In this document: piece by piece, positions 31,430 to 38,751 of the stretch
Layout: each line of letters starts with the position of its first letter
Position numbering within the stretch: the stretch's first letter is position 1
Source of the DNA: DATKXU01 sp035528905
GTDB lineage: Bacteria > Armatimonadota > UBA5829 > DTJY01
Reading direction: 5' to 3'
Assembly (NCBI GenBank): GCA_035528905.1
Contig: DATKXU010000013.1
Span: 1 to 38,751 of the forward strand
Length of the DNA: 38,751 nucleotides
Translations under genes and position numbers: made by a program
The notes under the pieces: model-generated
Told to the model about the DNA's origin: nothing
Databases searched by the model: none
What the model saw: the letters and a program-made list of their open reading frames with translations, nothing else

Positions 31430-32416
31430 ATGCACAGCGGGCCATCGAAGGACTTGTCAATCGCCATAGCGAGCTGGAACACCAGGGACCTTCTGGATCG
31501 GTGCCTGGAGTCAGTCTACGCGGCGTCCGCCGGTTTGGCTTTCGAGACCATAGTCGTTGACAACGCCTCGGATGACGGCAGCGCCGAAATGGTGGCCTCC
31601 AAGTACCCCGATGTGAAGCTGATACAGAACAAGCTGAACCTGGGCTTCGCCGCGGCGTGCAATCTCGCTTTCAAGCACAGTGTCGGCCGCTACTTTCTCC
31701 TGTTGAACTCGGATACGGTCGTCCTCGATGGCGCTTTGAGAGCCATGGTTGGGTTCATGCACAGTCACCCGGATGCAGGCGCGGCCGGATGCCGGCTGCT
31801 GAATCCTGATGGCTCGCTCCAGAGGTCGTGCAGCCGGTTTCCCAGCCTGATGACGGAGTTCTTTGACGCTCTGTATCTGAGCAAGCTGTTCCCGACGAGC
31901 AGGCTCTTCGGCAGCTACTCCATGTCATACTGGGATTTCGATGAGGTACGCGAGGTGGACTTTGCCGGCGGGAGCTGCCTCATCGTGCGGAGGGAAGCTG
32001 TTGAGGAAGTGGGCCTTCTCGACGAGAGCTTCTTCATGTACGTCGAGGAAGCCGATTGGTGCTATCGCATGTGGGAAAACGGCTGGAAGGTTTACTATTT
32101 CCCCGATGCGCGGGTAATCCATCTCGGCGGCGAGAGCGCCCGACGATACGGCGGCGACATCCTGCTTCATCTCTACGTGAGCAGAAACAAGTTCATTCGT
32201 AAGCATCGCGGGAGAACCGCGGCGGTTGCGCATCGCATGATCGTGGGCTTAGGCGCTGTGAGCAGGTTGTGCTTTTTCGGAATTCGGCGGCTGCGCCGTC
32301 ATGAGTTGGCGGAGGCAGTCTGCTTCCAGTGGCGGCTTCTGAAATGGACTGTAACGGCACCGTCCGAGGCGATATCGCAGCCAGCCCAAGAGGTGAACGA
32401 TGATAGTCGGCCTTGA
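31430..32416 (+). CDS. Glycosyltransferase family 2, rhamnosyltransferase-like
   Basis: 328-residue GT2. ATG 31430 was preferred over an earlier in-frame start because AAGGGG lies about 4 nt upstream and the extension is not family-like. Motifs: LSIAIASWNTRDLLDRCL, IVVDNASDDGS, LGFAAACNLAF, LLLNSDTVV (NSD at the metal site), VDFAGGSCLIVRREAVEEVG and FFMYVEEADWCYRM. It is related to the 27834 enzyme but clearly diverged, so each probably makes a different linkage. The last 17 bp overlap the next gene. Confidence 0.88.
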   Translation: MHSGPSKDLSIAIASWNTRDLLDRCLESVYAASAGLAFETIVVDNASDDGSAEMVASKYPDVKLIQNKLNLGFAAACNLAFKHSVGRYFLLLNSDTVVLDGALRAMVGFMHSHPDAGAAGCRLLNPDGSLQRSCSRFPSLMTEFFDALYLSKLFPTSRLFGSYSMSYWDFDEVREVDFAGGSCLIVRREAVEEVGLLDESFFMYVEEADWCYRMWENGWKVYYFPDARVIHLGGESARRYGGDILLHLYVSRNKFIRKHRGRTAAVAHRMIVGLGAVSRLCFFGIRRLRRHELAEAVCFQWRLLKWTVTAPSEAISQPAQEVNDDSRP

Positions 32417-33521
32417 CGCGAGGTTTCTGACCCATCCCCAGCATGGGGGCTTCAAGACATATACGCGTTCGGTGGTCTCGTCTCTGGCGGCCGTGGATGG
32501 CGAGAACCGCTACTTGATATATACCGACCGGCCCGATCCGACGCTTCAACTGCCGGCTAACTTCGTGGTGAGGCCGGTATCCGCTCCGAATGCCGTCATG
32601 CGGGAGCAAGTCTTTCTTCCCATCGCGATGTGGCGTGATGGGGTAGATATCGCCCATTTTCCCTGCAATACGGCACCGATTCTTTTCGGCCCCAGGATGG
32701 TGGTGACTATCCACGACGCGATACCTATGCGCCGCAGAGTGGGCACTGCGGGCAACCAGAGCATTAAGCAGCGGCTCCTGCATCGGTATTGGCGGGCGGT
32801 CATGCCTCGGAGCGCGCAGCGAGCCGACATCGTGATCACCGACTCCAATCACTCGCTGGCTGATGTCCGGGCACATCTGAACGTGCCCGCGGACAAGATT
32901 CGCGTAGTGCTGCCGACGATAGATCCGCTGTTCACCGGAGAGCGGCCCGGAATCCCGCCGGCAGAGATGCGTTCAGCAGAGTCGTTCGTCCTCGCATTCG
33001 CCTCGACTGACGGGCGCAAGAACCATGCGGGTGCGATAAGCGCCTACCGCGCGGTTGCGACGGATCACCCTGGGCTGAAACTGGCGCTGGTCTGCTCGCA
33101 CCCGAGCGTCCGCGCGAGAGTGGCAAGCGAGGCGGGCAACGGCGTCATTCCGCTCGGGCCTGTGTCTGCCGAGGAGCTTCTGTGGCTGTACAGGAACGCC
33201 CTGGCTCTGGTCTTCCCTTCCTTCGATGAGGGCTTGGGCCTTCCGCCGTTGGAGGCGATGGCCTGCGGGACGCCGGTAGTCGCGTCCGAGGGCGGCTCCC
33301 TCCGCGAGATGCTCGAGGGGCGTGCGGTATTCGTTGATCCTCACAATCCGGACAGCATAGCCGGCGGGATGAAACAGGTTCTGGAAGATCGAGCACCGCG
33401 CGCCGGCCTGTCCAGCAAAGGGCGGGATTACGCGTCCCTGGTCAGCCGCGAACGAATGGGCCGCGAGCTCATTGCCGCATACATGGAGGCAATGCACCAA
33501 GGGCGCGGAGTGATGGAGTGA
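32400..33521 (+). CDS. Glycosyltransferase family 4 (mannosyltransferase-like)
   Basis: 373-residue GT-B enzyme. ATG 32400 has GAGG about 6 nt upstream within the preceding gene. The N-terminus MIVGLDARFLTHPQHGGFKTY and the phrases VTIHDAIPMRRR and ADIVITDSNHSLADV are typical of WbaZ/MtfB-like GT4 enzymes. The donor site has FASTDGRKNHAGAISAY and an exact EX7E motif in EGLGLPPLEAMACGTPVVAS. The final codons (GVME) and stop lie inside the GGAGTGATGGAGTGA repeat tract, so the repeat appears to have supplied the C-terminus. Confidence 0.9.
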   Translation: MIVGLDARFLTHPQHGGFKTYTRSVVSSLAAVDGENRYLIYTDRPDPTLQLPANFVVRPVSAPNAVMREQVFLPIAMWRDGVDIAHFPCNTAPILFGPRMVVTIHDAIPMRRRVGTAGNQSIKQRLLHRYWRAVMPRSAQRADIVITDSNHSLADVRAHLNVPADKIRVVLPTIDPLFTGERPGIPPAEMRSAESFVLAFASTDGRKNHAGAISAYRAVATDHPGLKLALVCSHPSVRARVASEAGNGVIPLGPVSAEELLWLYRNALALVFPSFDEGLGLPPLEAMACGTPVVASEGGSLREMLEGRAVFVDPHNPDSIAGGMKQVLEDRAPRAGLSSKGRDYASLVSRERMGRELIAAYMEAMHQGRGVME

Positions 33522-33580
33522 TGGAGTGACGGAGTACTGGGGTAATGGGACCCAACACTCCAGTACTCCAATACTCCAGT
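33507..33580. repeat. GGAGTACTGG-type inverted repeat forming a 13-bp hairpin
   Basis: Left-half words (GGAGTGATGGAGTGATGGAG, GACGGAGTACTGGGGT) are followed by right-half words (ACTCCAGTACTCC, ATACTCCAG). GGAGTACTGGGGT (33531-33543) pairs with ACTCCAGTACTCC (33557-33569) over 13 positions, with one G.U pair; the loop contains TGGGACCCA. The hairpin fills the gap between two glycosyltransferase genes, 16 nt before the SD of the second. It is the same repeat family as 18924-18998. Confidence 0.75.
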
Positions 33581-33598
33581 TCTGCGGAGGTCTGCGCT

Positions 33599-34795
33599 AT
33601 CAAGATAGTGTTCTTGACCCAGCTCTGCCCATATCCGCCGTCGAGCGGGAGCGCCATCAAGAGCTACAACGTCCTGAAGCACCTCGGCGCGCGCCACGAC
33701 GTCAGCCTGCTCACTTTCATCAGGAGTGAGCGCGAAGCCTCGTCTCTCTCGCATCTCTCGCCATATTGCCGCGAAGTAGACTTCTGCGTCGTCCGGCGCT
33801 CGAAGGCGCTGAATCTGCGCGATGCCTTGAAGTCTTTGCTGACAGGCACATCCTTCATCGTGACGAGGGATTGGCAGCCTGCGATGCACGCCAAGGCGCA
33901 GAAGCTCCTGAACAGGCGGCCGGACCTGATCTACGTGGATCACTTGCAGATGTTCCAGTTTGTGCCCGATCCGCTTCCTTGCCCGGTTGTGCTCGACGAT
34001 CACAATATCGAGTGGCGCATCGTGGAGCGCTTTGCGTCGGCCGGCGGTCCGCCGCTGCAGCGGCTGTTTGCCTCGCTCGAGTGGCACAAGCTGCGGTCGT
34101 ATGAGCTGGACGCCTCCCGCAAGGCCGATCTGGTGTTCACCGTAACAGCCCAAGACAAGGACGTGCTGGTGGCGAGCGGCATATCGCCGGAGAAGATTGC
34201 CGCGCTGCCCGTCGGTGTTGACACAGAGCGCTTCAAGCCGATTCGTCTTGCTGCCGACGACAAGAAGGTGCTGACATTCGGCACGATGTCGTGGCCTCCA
34301 AATGCCGATGCTGTTGCCTATTTTGTCAAGGCAGTCTATCCGCTCGTCAAGGGCAGGGTGCACGATGTGCGGTTCAGCATCGTCGGGGCGAATCCGCCGC
34401 GAGAAATCAAGGCGCTGGCAGAGCGGGATCGTACGATCAGTGTTACCGGATTTGTAGACGACATTCAGGCTGCCGCCCAGGGCACCGCCGCCTTTGTCGT
34501 TCCACTGCGCATAGGAAGCGGCATACGAGTCAAGATCCTCGATGCCATGGCGATGGGGCTGCCCGTGGTCACCACTTCCGTGGGCTGCGAGGGCATCCTC
34601 CTGCGGCCAGGTGAACACGCATTCGTGGCCGACACGCCTGGCGAATTCGCGAATGCCGTGGTGCATCTTCTCCTGAACCCAGACGAGCGCATGCGTCTCG
34701 GTTCCGCGGGCCGGAATCTGGTGGCGAGCCACTACTCCTGGCCGCCCATTCTGCACCAGCTCGATCAAGCCCTCTCCAGGTTTGCGACGAGCTAG
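33599..34795 (+). CDS. Glycosyltransferase family 4, PEP-CTERM/EpsH1-associated type, apparent ATC start
   Basis: 398 residues if translation begins at ATC 33599. This codon gives the exact family N-terminus (I/M)KIVFLTQLCPYPPSSG and sits 8 nt after a perfect GGAGG (33586-33590). The only ATG in frame (33545) lies inside the hairpin repeat, has no SD and adds 18 repeat-derived residues. GTG 33608 is 17 nt from the SD and trims the first strand. The body is an EpsH1-type GT4: VVLDDHNIEWRIVERF, then ASRKADLVFTVTAQDK, LTFGTMSWPPNADAVAYF and IGSGIRVKILDAMAMGLPVVTT. Paralogues are at 28766 and 35117. A sequence error for ATG is the simplest alternative. Confidence 0.85.
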   Translation: MKIVFLTQLCPYPPSSGSAIKSYNVLKHLGARHDVSLLTFIRSEREASSLSHLSPYCREVDFCVVRRSKALNLRDALKSLLTGTSFIVTRDWQPAMHAKAQKLLNRRPDLIYVDHLQMFQFVPDPLPCPVVLDDHNIEWRIVERFASAGGPPLQRLFASLEWHKLRSYELDASRKADLVFTVTAQDKDVLVASGISPEKIAALPVGVDTERFKPIRLAADDKKVLTFGTMSWPPNADAVAYFVKAVYPLVKGRVHDVRFSIVGANPPREIKALAERDRTISVTGFVDDIQAAAQGTAAFVVPLRIGSGIRVKILDAMAMGLPVVTTSVGCEGILLRPGEHAFVADTPGEFANAVVHLLLNPDERMRLGSAGRNLVASHYSWPPILHQLDQALSRFATS

Positions 34796-34906
34796 CAACC
34801 TGCCTCCATTCTGCCATGCAACCTCATGGGCACCGTGCGTGCCGGTCTCAGCAAGTAAGCCTACTAATCCCTAGCTCGTAGTGGCACTAAACGCTAGGCA
34901 TAGCAT

Positions 34907-35089
34907 ATGAGGTATATAGTAGGTTTTATCTTATACTGCTCCGGGTACGTTGTCCTGGGCGGCGTGGCACATACGGCAGTGAGCCGCTCAGTTCGAACGG
35001 GCACCGAGCGCTGGCCGAGCCGTTTTGCTGTGACCACCACTCTATTTGTGGGACGTTTGCGAGCTTTCATGCTTCCAGACGCCCAGTAG
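34907..35089 (+). CDS. Doubtful 60-codon hydrophobic reading frame
   Basis: It lies in the 321-bp gap between two glycosyltransferase genes. The frame begins ATGAGGTATATAGTAGG without an SD, has one hydrophobic stretch (IVGFILYCSGYVVLGGVA) and an Arg/Thr-rich end. The gap is more A+T-rich near 34850-34940 than its surroundings, and a TTATACT word (34932-34938) could be a weak -10. A GGCAC/GTGCC stem at 34829-34843 follows the previous gene. No convincing promoter or family match is seen. Confidence 0.2.
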   Translation: MRYIVGFILYCSGYVVLGGVAHTAVSRSVRTGTERWPSRFAVTTTLFVGRLRAFMLPDAQ

Positions 35090-35116
35090 GCGCTGAGACC
35101 ATCGGGAGGCTGTTCG

Positions 35117-36370
35117 ATGCGCATACTCTTCGTGACCCCCTATGTGCCGTCTTTGATCAGGGTCAGGCCCTTCAACTTCATCAGGCAGCTTTCGAGGCGT
35201 CACGAGGTGTCCCTGATTTGCTTGGCGCAGGACGACTCGGCTGACGCCGATGCAATTGAGCAGTTGCGGTGCTGCTGCGAGAAAGTGTATGCGCTTCCAT
35301 TGGCGAAGGGGCGGTCGCTCATCCGATGCTTCCGTCGGCTGCTAAGCAGGGCGCCTCTCCAGGCGGTGTACAGCGATCTTCCCGGCGGAAGGGCTTTGGT
35401 TTCCCAAGCTGCCGAGAGCGGCAGCTTCGATCTGGTGCATGTCGAGCACGTCCGTGGAGCGCATCTGGCTGAGGATGTGAGTCACCTCCCCAGGGTGTAC
35501 GACTCGGTGGACTGCATCACGCGCCTGCTGAAGCAGAGGCTCGCGGACGGATGCAGCGCCTTCCAGCGCGCACTCGGTTACGAGGAATTGCTGAAGATGC
35601 GCTCGTACGAGCCGCGGGTGGCCGCTGCGTTCGACAGCATAGTCATTACATCCGAGCACGACAGACGGGCGCTCGCATATCTCATCCGGCGTTTTGCTGC
35701 TTGGCCCAATCCGTCTGGTGCTGCCGGCGTTGGCACTTCGCCGATAGCCGTGATCCGAAACGGCGTTGACAGCGAGTACTTCCGGCCTATAGACGTGCAG
35801 GCTCAGCCGGCCACCATAGTCTTCAGCGGCAAGATGGGCTATTTCGCAAATGCGTCTGCCGCGCTCCACTTCTACGGCCAGGTATTCCCTCGTATCAGGC
35901 GAGAGAGGCCGGATGCCAGGTTCAGGATCGTCGGAAGCGATCCGCCGGATGCCGTTCGGAGGCTGGCCAGGGACCCAGCCGTGGAGGTCACCGGCTACGT
36001 GCCGGATATGCGGCCGCATCTTGCATCGGCGGGGGTAGTTGTCTGCCCGTTGACGGTCGGCGTCGGGGTTCAGAACAAGGTCCTGGAGGCCATGGCGATG
36101 GCCAAGCCGGTCGTGGCGACTTCGATCGCGTGTAAAGGGATACGCGACGTAGTGGATGGCCTGCACCTGATTCGCGTTGATAGCTCGGAGCGAATGGCCG
36201 ACGCCGTACTTGGCGTCATGGACAGCGAGGAGTATGGGTATAAGCTGGGTGAACGCGCTCGACGATTCGTTGTGGCGAACTACAGTTGGGAAACGGCTGT
36301 GGAGCGGCTGGAGGAAGTCTACGCGATGACCATCGATGTGCGCCGAAATCGTCTTCCCGCCGCCGCCTAG
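35117..36370 (+). CDS. Glycosyltransferase family 4, PEP-CTERM/EpsH1-associated type
   Basis: 417-residue GT-B enzyme. Start ATG 35117 with GGGAGG 7 nt upstream. It opens MRILFVTPYVPSLIRVRPFN, followed by VHVEHVRGAHLAED and VYDSVDCITRLLKQR (the position held by DxHNxE in its paralogues). SYEPRVAAAFDSIVITSEHDR and VIRNGVDSEYFRP come next, with the donor site FSGKMGYFANASAALHF and VGVGVQNKVLEAMAMAKPVVAT. It replaces His-Asn of the subgroup motif with Val-Asp, so acceptor preference may differ. It is preceded by a 321-bp gap, and so may begin a separate transcription unit with the phosphoglycosyl transferase. Confidence 0.87.
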   Translation: MRILFVTPYVPSLIRVRPFNFIRQLSRRHEVSLICLAQDDSADADAIEQLRCCCEKVYALPLAKGRSLIRCFRRLLSRAPLQAVYSDLPGGRALVSQAAESGSFDLVHVEHVRGAHLAEDVSHLPRVYDSVDCITRLLKQRLADGCSAFQRALGYEELLKMRSYEPRVAAAFDSIVITSEHDRRALAYLIRRFAAWPNPSGAAGVGTSPIAVIRNGVDSEYFRPIDVQAQPATIVFSGKMGYFANASAALHFYGQVFPRIRRERPDARFRIVGSDPPDAVRRLARDPAVEVTGYVPDMRPHLASAGVVVCPLTVGVGVQNKVLEAMAMAKPVVATSIACKGIRDVVDGLHLIRVDSSERMADAVLGVMDSEEYGYKLGERARRFVVANYSWETAVERLEEVYAMTIDVRRNRLPAAA

Positions 36371-36404
36371 AGATCGGAGCAGGGAACCTGGAGGATACAT
36401 TCGA

Positions 36405-37064
36405 GTGGGAGCGATAAACCGCGCGGTTTACTTGGAATCAGGCGAGAGGACCAGGATAAGCCCCTGGTATGAGCCGACAAAGCGCGCGCTGGATATGCTC
36501 ATATCGGGTCTGCTCCTCTTGCTTGCGATCCCGCTGCTGATTCCGGTTTGCACAGCTATCGTGCTGGACAGCCGTGGGCCTGTGCTCTTTCGGCGTCGGG
36601 TCGTCGGAAAGGGCGGCCGCGCTTTCTACGCCTTGAAGTTCCGGACCATGATCGAGAACGGCGATCTGGAGGTTTCGAGCGACAGCCAGCTCGCAGAGGA
36701 ATACGGCAACAATCACAAACTGCGACGTGACCCTCGGGTCACGCGAGTCGGCAAGGTACTTCGGAAGACCAGCATTGACGAATTGCCCCAGCTCATCAAC
36801 GTTTTCCTCGGCCAGATGAGCCTGGTCGGGCCGCGGATGATTTCCTTTCCTGAGCTGGAGAAGTTCGGCCCCTGGCAGGACAAGATCCTCGCGGTCAAGC
36901 CGGGCATAACGGGTCTCTGGCAGGTGAACGGCAGGAGCGACCTCCCCTATGAGGATCGAGTCAGGCTGAATGTGTACTACGTTAGCCACCGCTCCCTGCC
37001 GCTGGACCTGAAAATCCTGGCGAAGACGATCCCGGCCGTCATCACCGGCCGGGGGGCGTACTGA
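36405..37064 (+). CDS. Initiating sugar phosphotransferase (bacterial sugar transferase / WcaJ-PglC type, short form)
   Basis: 219-residue monotopic phosphoglycosyl transferase that would move a sugar-1-phosphate from an NDP-sugar to undecaprenyl phosphate, the first step of repeat-unit synthesis. GTG 36405 follows GGAGG by 10 nt; an upstream GTG at 36336 would overlap the previous gene by 35 bp. Motifs: KRALDMLISGLLLLLAIPLL (re-entrant membrane helix), GPVLFRRRVVGKGGRAFYALKFRTM, the catalytic region TSIDELPQLINVFLGQMSLVGPR (Asp-Glu pair), and PGITGLWQVNGRS. The N-terminal multi-helix and CoA-binding-like domains of WcaJ/WbaP are absent, so it is the small catalytic form. It is the last gene of the locus. 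Confidence 0.92.
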   Translation: MGAINRAVYLESGERTRISPWYEPTKRALDMLISGLLLLLAIPLLIPVCTAIVLDSRGPVLFRRRVVGKGGRAFYALKFRTMIENGDLEVSSDSQLAEEYGNNHKLRRDPRVTRVGKVLRKTSIDELPQLINVFLGQMSLVGPRMISFPELEKFGPWQDKILAVKPGITGLWQVNGRSDLPYEDRVRLNVYYVSHRSLPLDLKILAKTIPAVITGRGAY

Positions 37065-37171
37065 CGGCGCGTTTCATGATCCACAGCCGCTCATTGTCGG
37101 AATTGCTGGCTAATGTGAGTGAATTTCCAGGGCAATTCGGCGTGGCGTGGAGCCCCTAAACGCGAGACCGG

Positions 37172-38509
37172 TTACGTGAGCGCTCGCTTCACCGCCGAGC
37201 AAATGTCGCCGGTGATCTCTTCAAGTTCCGCCAAATCAGGGCCTTCGGCCATCACGCGAATCAATCGCTCGGTGCCAGATGCCCGGACGAAGACCCTTCC
37301 CCGTCCGGATAGGCGTTCCTCGCCGGCTTTGACGGCTGAGACTATCTCGGGAACGGCATCCCAGCCGTCCTTCTTCTTTACGGGCACGTTGATGAGGAGT
37401 TGCGGGAACTCCTCCATCTGCGCCGCCAGCTCGGAAAGCGGCTTGCCCGTTTCGAGCATGATATCGAGTATCTGGAGCGCGGTCACCATGCCGTCGCCAG
37501 TCGTGGCGTGCTCGGCGAATATGATGTGGCCGGACTTCTCGCCGCCGATCGCAGCTCCCGTCCGCCGCATCTCGTCCGAGACATATCGGTCGCCAACCTG
37601 CGTGCGCAGAAGGGCTATGTCGTCCCGGGCAAGAGCCAGCTCCAGGCCGATGTTGCTCATGACGGTGGCGACGACGGCCCTGCCGGGAAGGCGGCCCTTG
37701 CCGGCGAGCTGTCTGGCGCATATGAGCATGACGTGGTCGCCGTCCACCAGCTTGCCCTTTTCGTCAACGAGGATCGCGCGGTCGCCGTCTCCATCAAACG
37801 CCATGCCGATCTGGGCGCTCTTCTTCAGAACCAATTCCTGAAGCGCCTCGGGGTGCAGCGAGCCGCAATTCGCATTTATGTTCAAGCCATCGGGCTGGTT
37901 GTTAGTGGCCGTGACCTGGGCGCCGAGCTCCGAGAACAGCCTGGGGGCCAGGTCGTACACTGCTCCGTTGGCACAATCGAGGACTATCTTCATCCCGCCC
38001 AGGCGGCGCGGGAGCATTTGCCTGAGGTGGTCCAGATAGCTGTCCACAAGCTCGTGCGCGCGGTACATTCTCCCGACGCCGGCGCCTTCAGGGCGCGGAA
38101 GTTTATCGAACTTCTCAACCTGATCTTCTATCTCTGCCTCGACCTCGTCGGGGAGTTTGCAGCCATCGCTGCCGAAGAACTTGATGCCGTTGTCCCGCAT
38201 TGGGTTATGCGAAGCCGAGATCACAATGCCCGCATCCGCGTGCATCATCTGGCTGAGGAAGGCCACTCCGGGAGTTGGAACGACCCCCGCAAGGTATACA
38301 TCCACGCCCAGAGAGCATATCCCTGAGGCCATTGCGCTTTCAAGGATGTCGCCGGAGATTCGGGGGTCGCGTCCGATCAGCATCTTTGCGCCCTCGTGCT
38401 TCTGACGCAGTACGTATGCGGAAGCAGACCCCAGTTTCAAGGCCAGGAGGGCGCTCAGCTCGGTATTCGCGATCCCTCGTACACCGTCAGTGCCAAACAG
38501 TTTGTCCAT
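37172..38509 (-). CDS. glmM: Phosphoglucosamine mutase
   Basis: 445-residue alpha-D-phosphohexomutase that converts glucosamine-6-phosphate to glucosamine-1-phosphate, feeding UDP-GlcNAc for peptidoglycan and surface glycans. Start ATG 38509 with AGGTGG 6 nt upstream; the longer frame to 38623 crosses the promoter. Landmarks: KLFGTDGVRG at the N-terminus, the phosphoserine loop ISASHNP (Ser100), the metal-binding loop FDGDGDRAI, the sugar loop GEKSGHIIFAE, and the phosphate-binding RASGTERLIRVM near the end. The Ser-His-Asn-Pro loop and overall length (about 445) separate GlmM from PMM/PGM enzymes. It converges with the phosphoglycosyl transferase across a 107-bp gap with no clear T-tailed terminator. 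Confidence 0.96.
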   Translation of the reverse strand: MDKLFGTDGVRGIANTELSALLALKLGSASAYVLRQKHEGAKMLIGRDPRISGDILESAMASGICSLGVDVYLAGVVPTPGVAFLSQMMHADAGIVISASHNPMRDNGIKFFGSDGCKLPDEVEAEIEDQVEKFDKLPRPEGAGVGRMYRAHELVDSYLDHLRQMLPRRLGGMKIVLDCANGAVYDLAPRLFSELGAQVTATNNQPDGLNINANCGSLHPEALQELVLKKSAQIGMAFDGDGDRAILVDEKGKLVDGDHVMLICARQLAGKGRLPGRAVVATVMSNIGLELALARDDIALLRTQVGDRYVSDEMRRTGAAIGGEKSGHIIFAEHATTGDGMVTALQILDIMLETGKPLSELAAQMEEFPQLLINVPVKKKDGWDAVPEIVSAVKAGEERLSGRGRVFVRASGTERLIRVMAEGPDLAELEEITGDICSAVKRALT

Positions 38510-38566
38510 GCGTTCCACCTTGGAGATTAAGTCTGTAGGCCTGTCGGATGACGAGGCACACGAGAA

Positions 38567-38596
38567 ACTGTACCGCTTCTCTGGGGCGCTTGTCAA
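38567..38596 (-). promoter_or_regulatory. Sigma70-type promoter of glmM
   Basis: On the minus strand, a perfect TTGACA (38596-38591), an 18-nt spacer and TACAGT (38572-38567), giving a leader of about 50 nt before ATG 38509. The promoter ends about 30 bp from the putative IS end. Confidence 0.7.
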
Positions 38597-38624
38597 CTTC
38601 CTACAAAGCAGGTGTGAATGCAAC

Positions 38625-38751
38625 GCGATTATGTCCCCTGGTATCTGCAGAGCGATAATGTCCCCATGGAGAGAGGAGTAATCGCGATCACACAGAAGGA
38701 AGCGACGCGCTACGATGTGTTGAGGAGAGCGCTTGATGGGACGATCAGCCT
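38625..38751 (+). mobile_element. Left end of an insertion sequence, with start of its transposase (runs off window)
   Basis: Two direct copies of GCGATNATGTCCCC, at 38625-38638 and 38652-38665, sit just before ATG 38666. GATAATGTCCCC-like words are typical of the terminal regions of ISNCY/IS481-like elements. The open frame from 38666 reads MERGVIAITQKEATRYDVLR and continues RALDGTIS to the window end. This resembles the start of transposases that open with an HTH region (TxKExxRxxVLxxxxxGxIS). The outer boundary, catalytic DDE domain and right end are outside the view. Confidence 0.6.

Noticed and set aside
33428..34798. 456-codon minus-strand frame over a glycosyltransferase
   Set aside because: Antisense shadow of a clear GT4 gene; no start signal or family match.
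35342..36400. 352-codon minus-strand frame over the 35117 glycosyltransferase
   Set aside because: Antisense shadow; Arg/His-rich composition without recognisable fold.
37400..38326. 308-codon plus-strand frame over glmM
   Set aside because: Antisense shadow of a well-conserved essential enzyme.

Overview
The window is bacterial chromosome, G+C-rich (about 60% by eye), with Shine-Dalgarno (SD) starts, sigma70-type promoters, lipoprotein signal peptides and a Wzx/Wzy exopolysaccharide locus. The organism cannot be named from sequence alone. The secreted glycoside hydrolases end in an OB-fold-like domain with a YFYVDDGSG motif that I associate with Armatimonadota, so that phylum or a near relative is my best low-confidence guess. 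There is no rRNA, CRISPR array or phage structural gene. A partial insertion sequence enters at the right edge.

Layout. (1) 1-2.7 kb: the 3' end of fhs, two small membrane proteins and a rhomboid protease. (2) 2.7-8.5 kb: three exported proteins on the plus strand (TPR, NlpC/P60, beta-propeller-like), bracketed by two copies of the 3' end of an unknown minus-strand gene. The full copy is at 7760-8501, with an apparent frameshift, and a truncated copy is at 2952-3143. (3) 8.7-9.4 kb: GYD-domain and DUF6504-like small proteins. (4) 9.5-13.9 kb: two near-identical tandem secreted glycoside hydrolase lipoproteins. (5) 14.0-17.7 kb: comM on the minus strand, followed by three unrelated cargo genes (four-helix-bundle S23, membrane protein, HEPN-like). 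Each cargo gene is separated from the next by a degenerate copy of the comM 3' end. (6) 17.8-18.9 kb: a DUF72 remnant, a small lipoprotein and tRNA-Ser(UGA). (7) 19.3-37.1 kb: an exopolysaccharide locus. (8) 37.2-38.5 kb: glmM, then the IS end.

The exopolysaccharide locus looks complete. A short phosphoglycosyl transferase starts the repeat unit on the lipid carrier, seven glycosyltransferases extend it, Wzx flips it, Wzy polymerises it, and the Wzc-like and Wza-like proteins control length and export. GlmM feeds amino-sugar nucleotide synthesis. The genes are tightly packed, often overlapping, and use several TTG/GTG starts. The Wzc-like ATPase lacks the P-loop lysine, and one glycosyltransferase appears to start at ATC behind a hairpin-forming repeat.

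The strongest unexplained signal is that two unrelated genes (comM and the 7760-8501 gene) are each followed by foreign cargo and then by a partial, stop-codon-retaining copy of their own 3' end. This is what integration into, or recombination at, gene 3' ends would leave, yet no recombinase is present. Several families of short degenerate inverted repeats also sit in the intergenic gaps.
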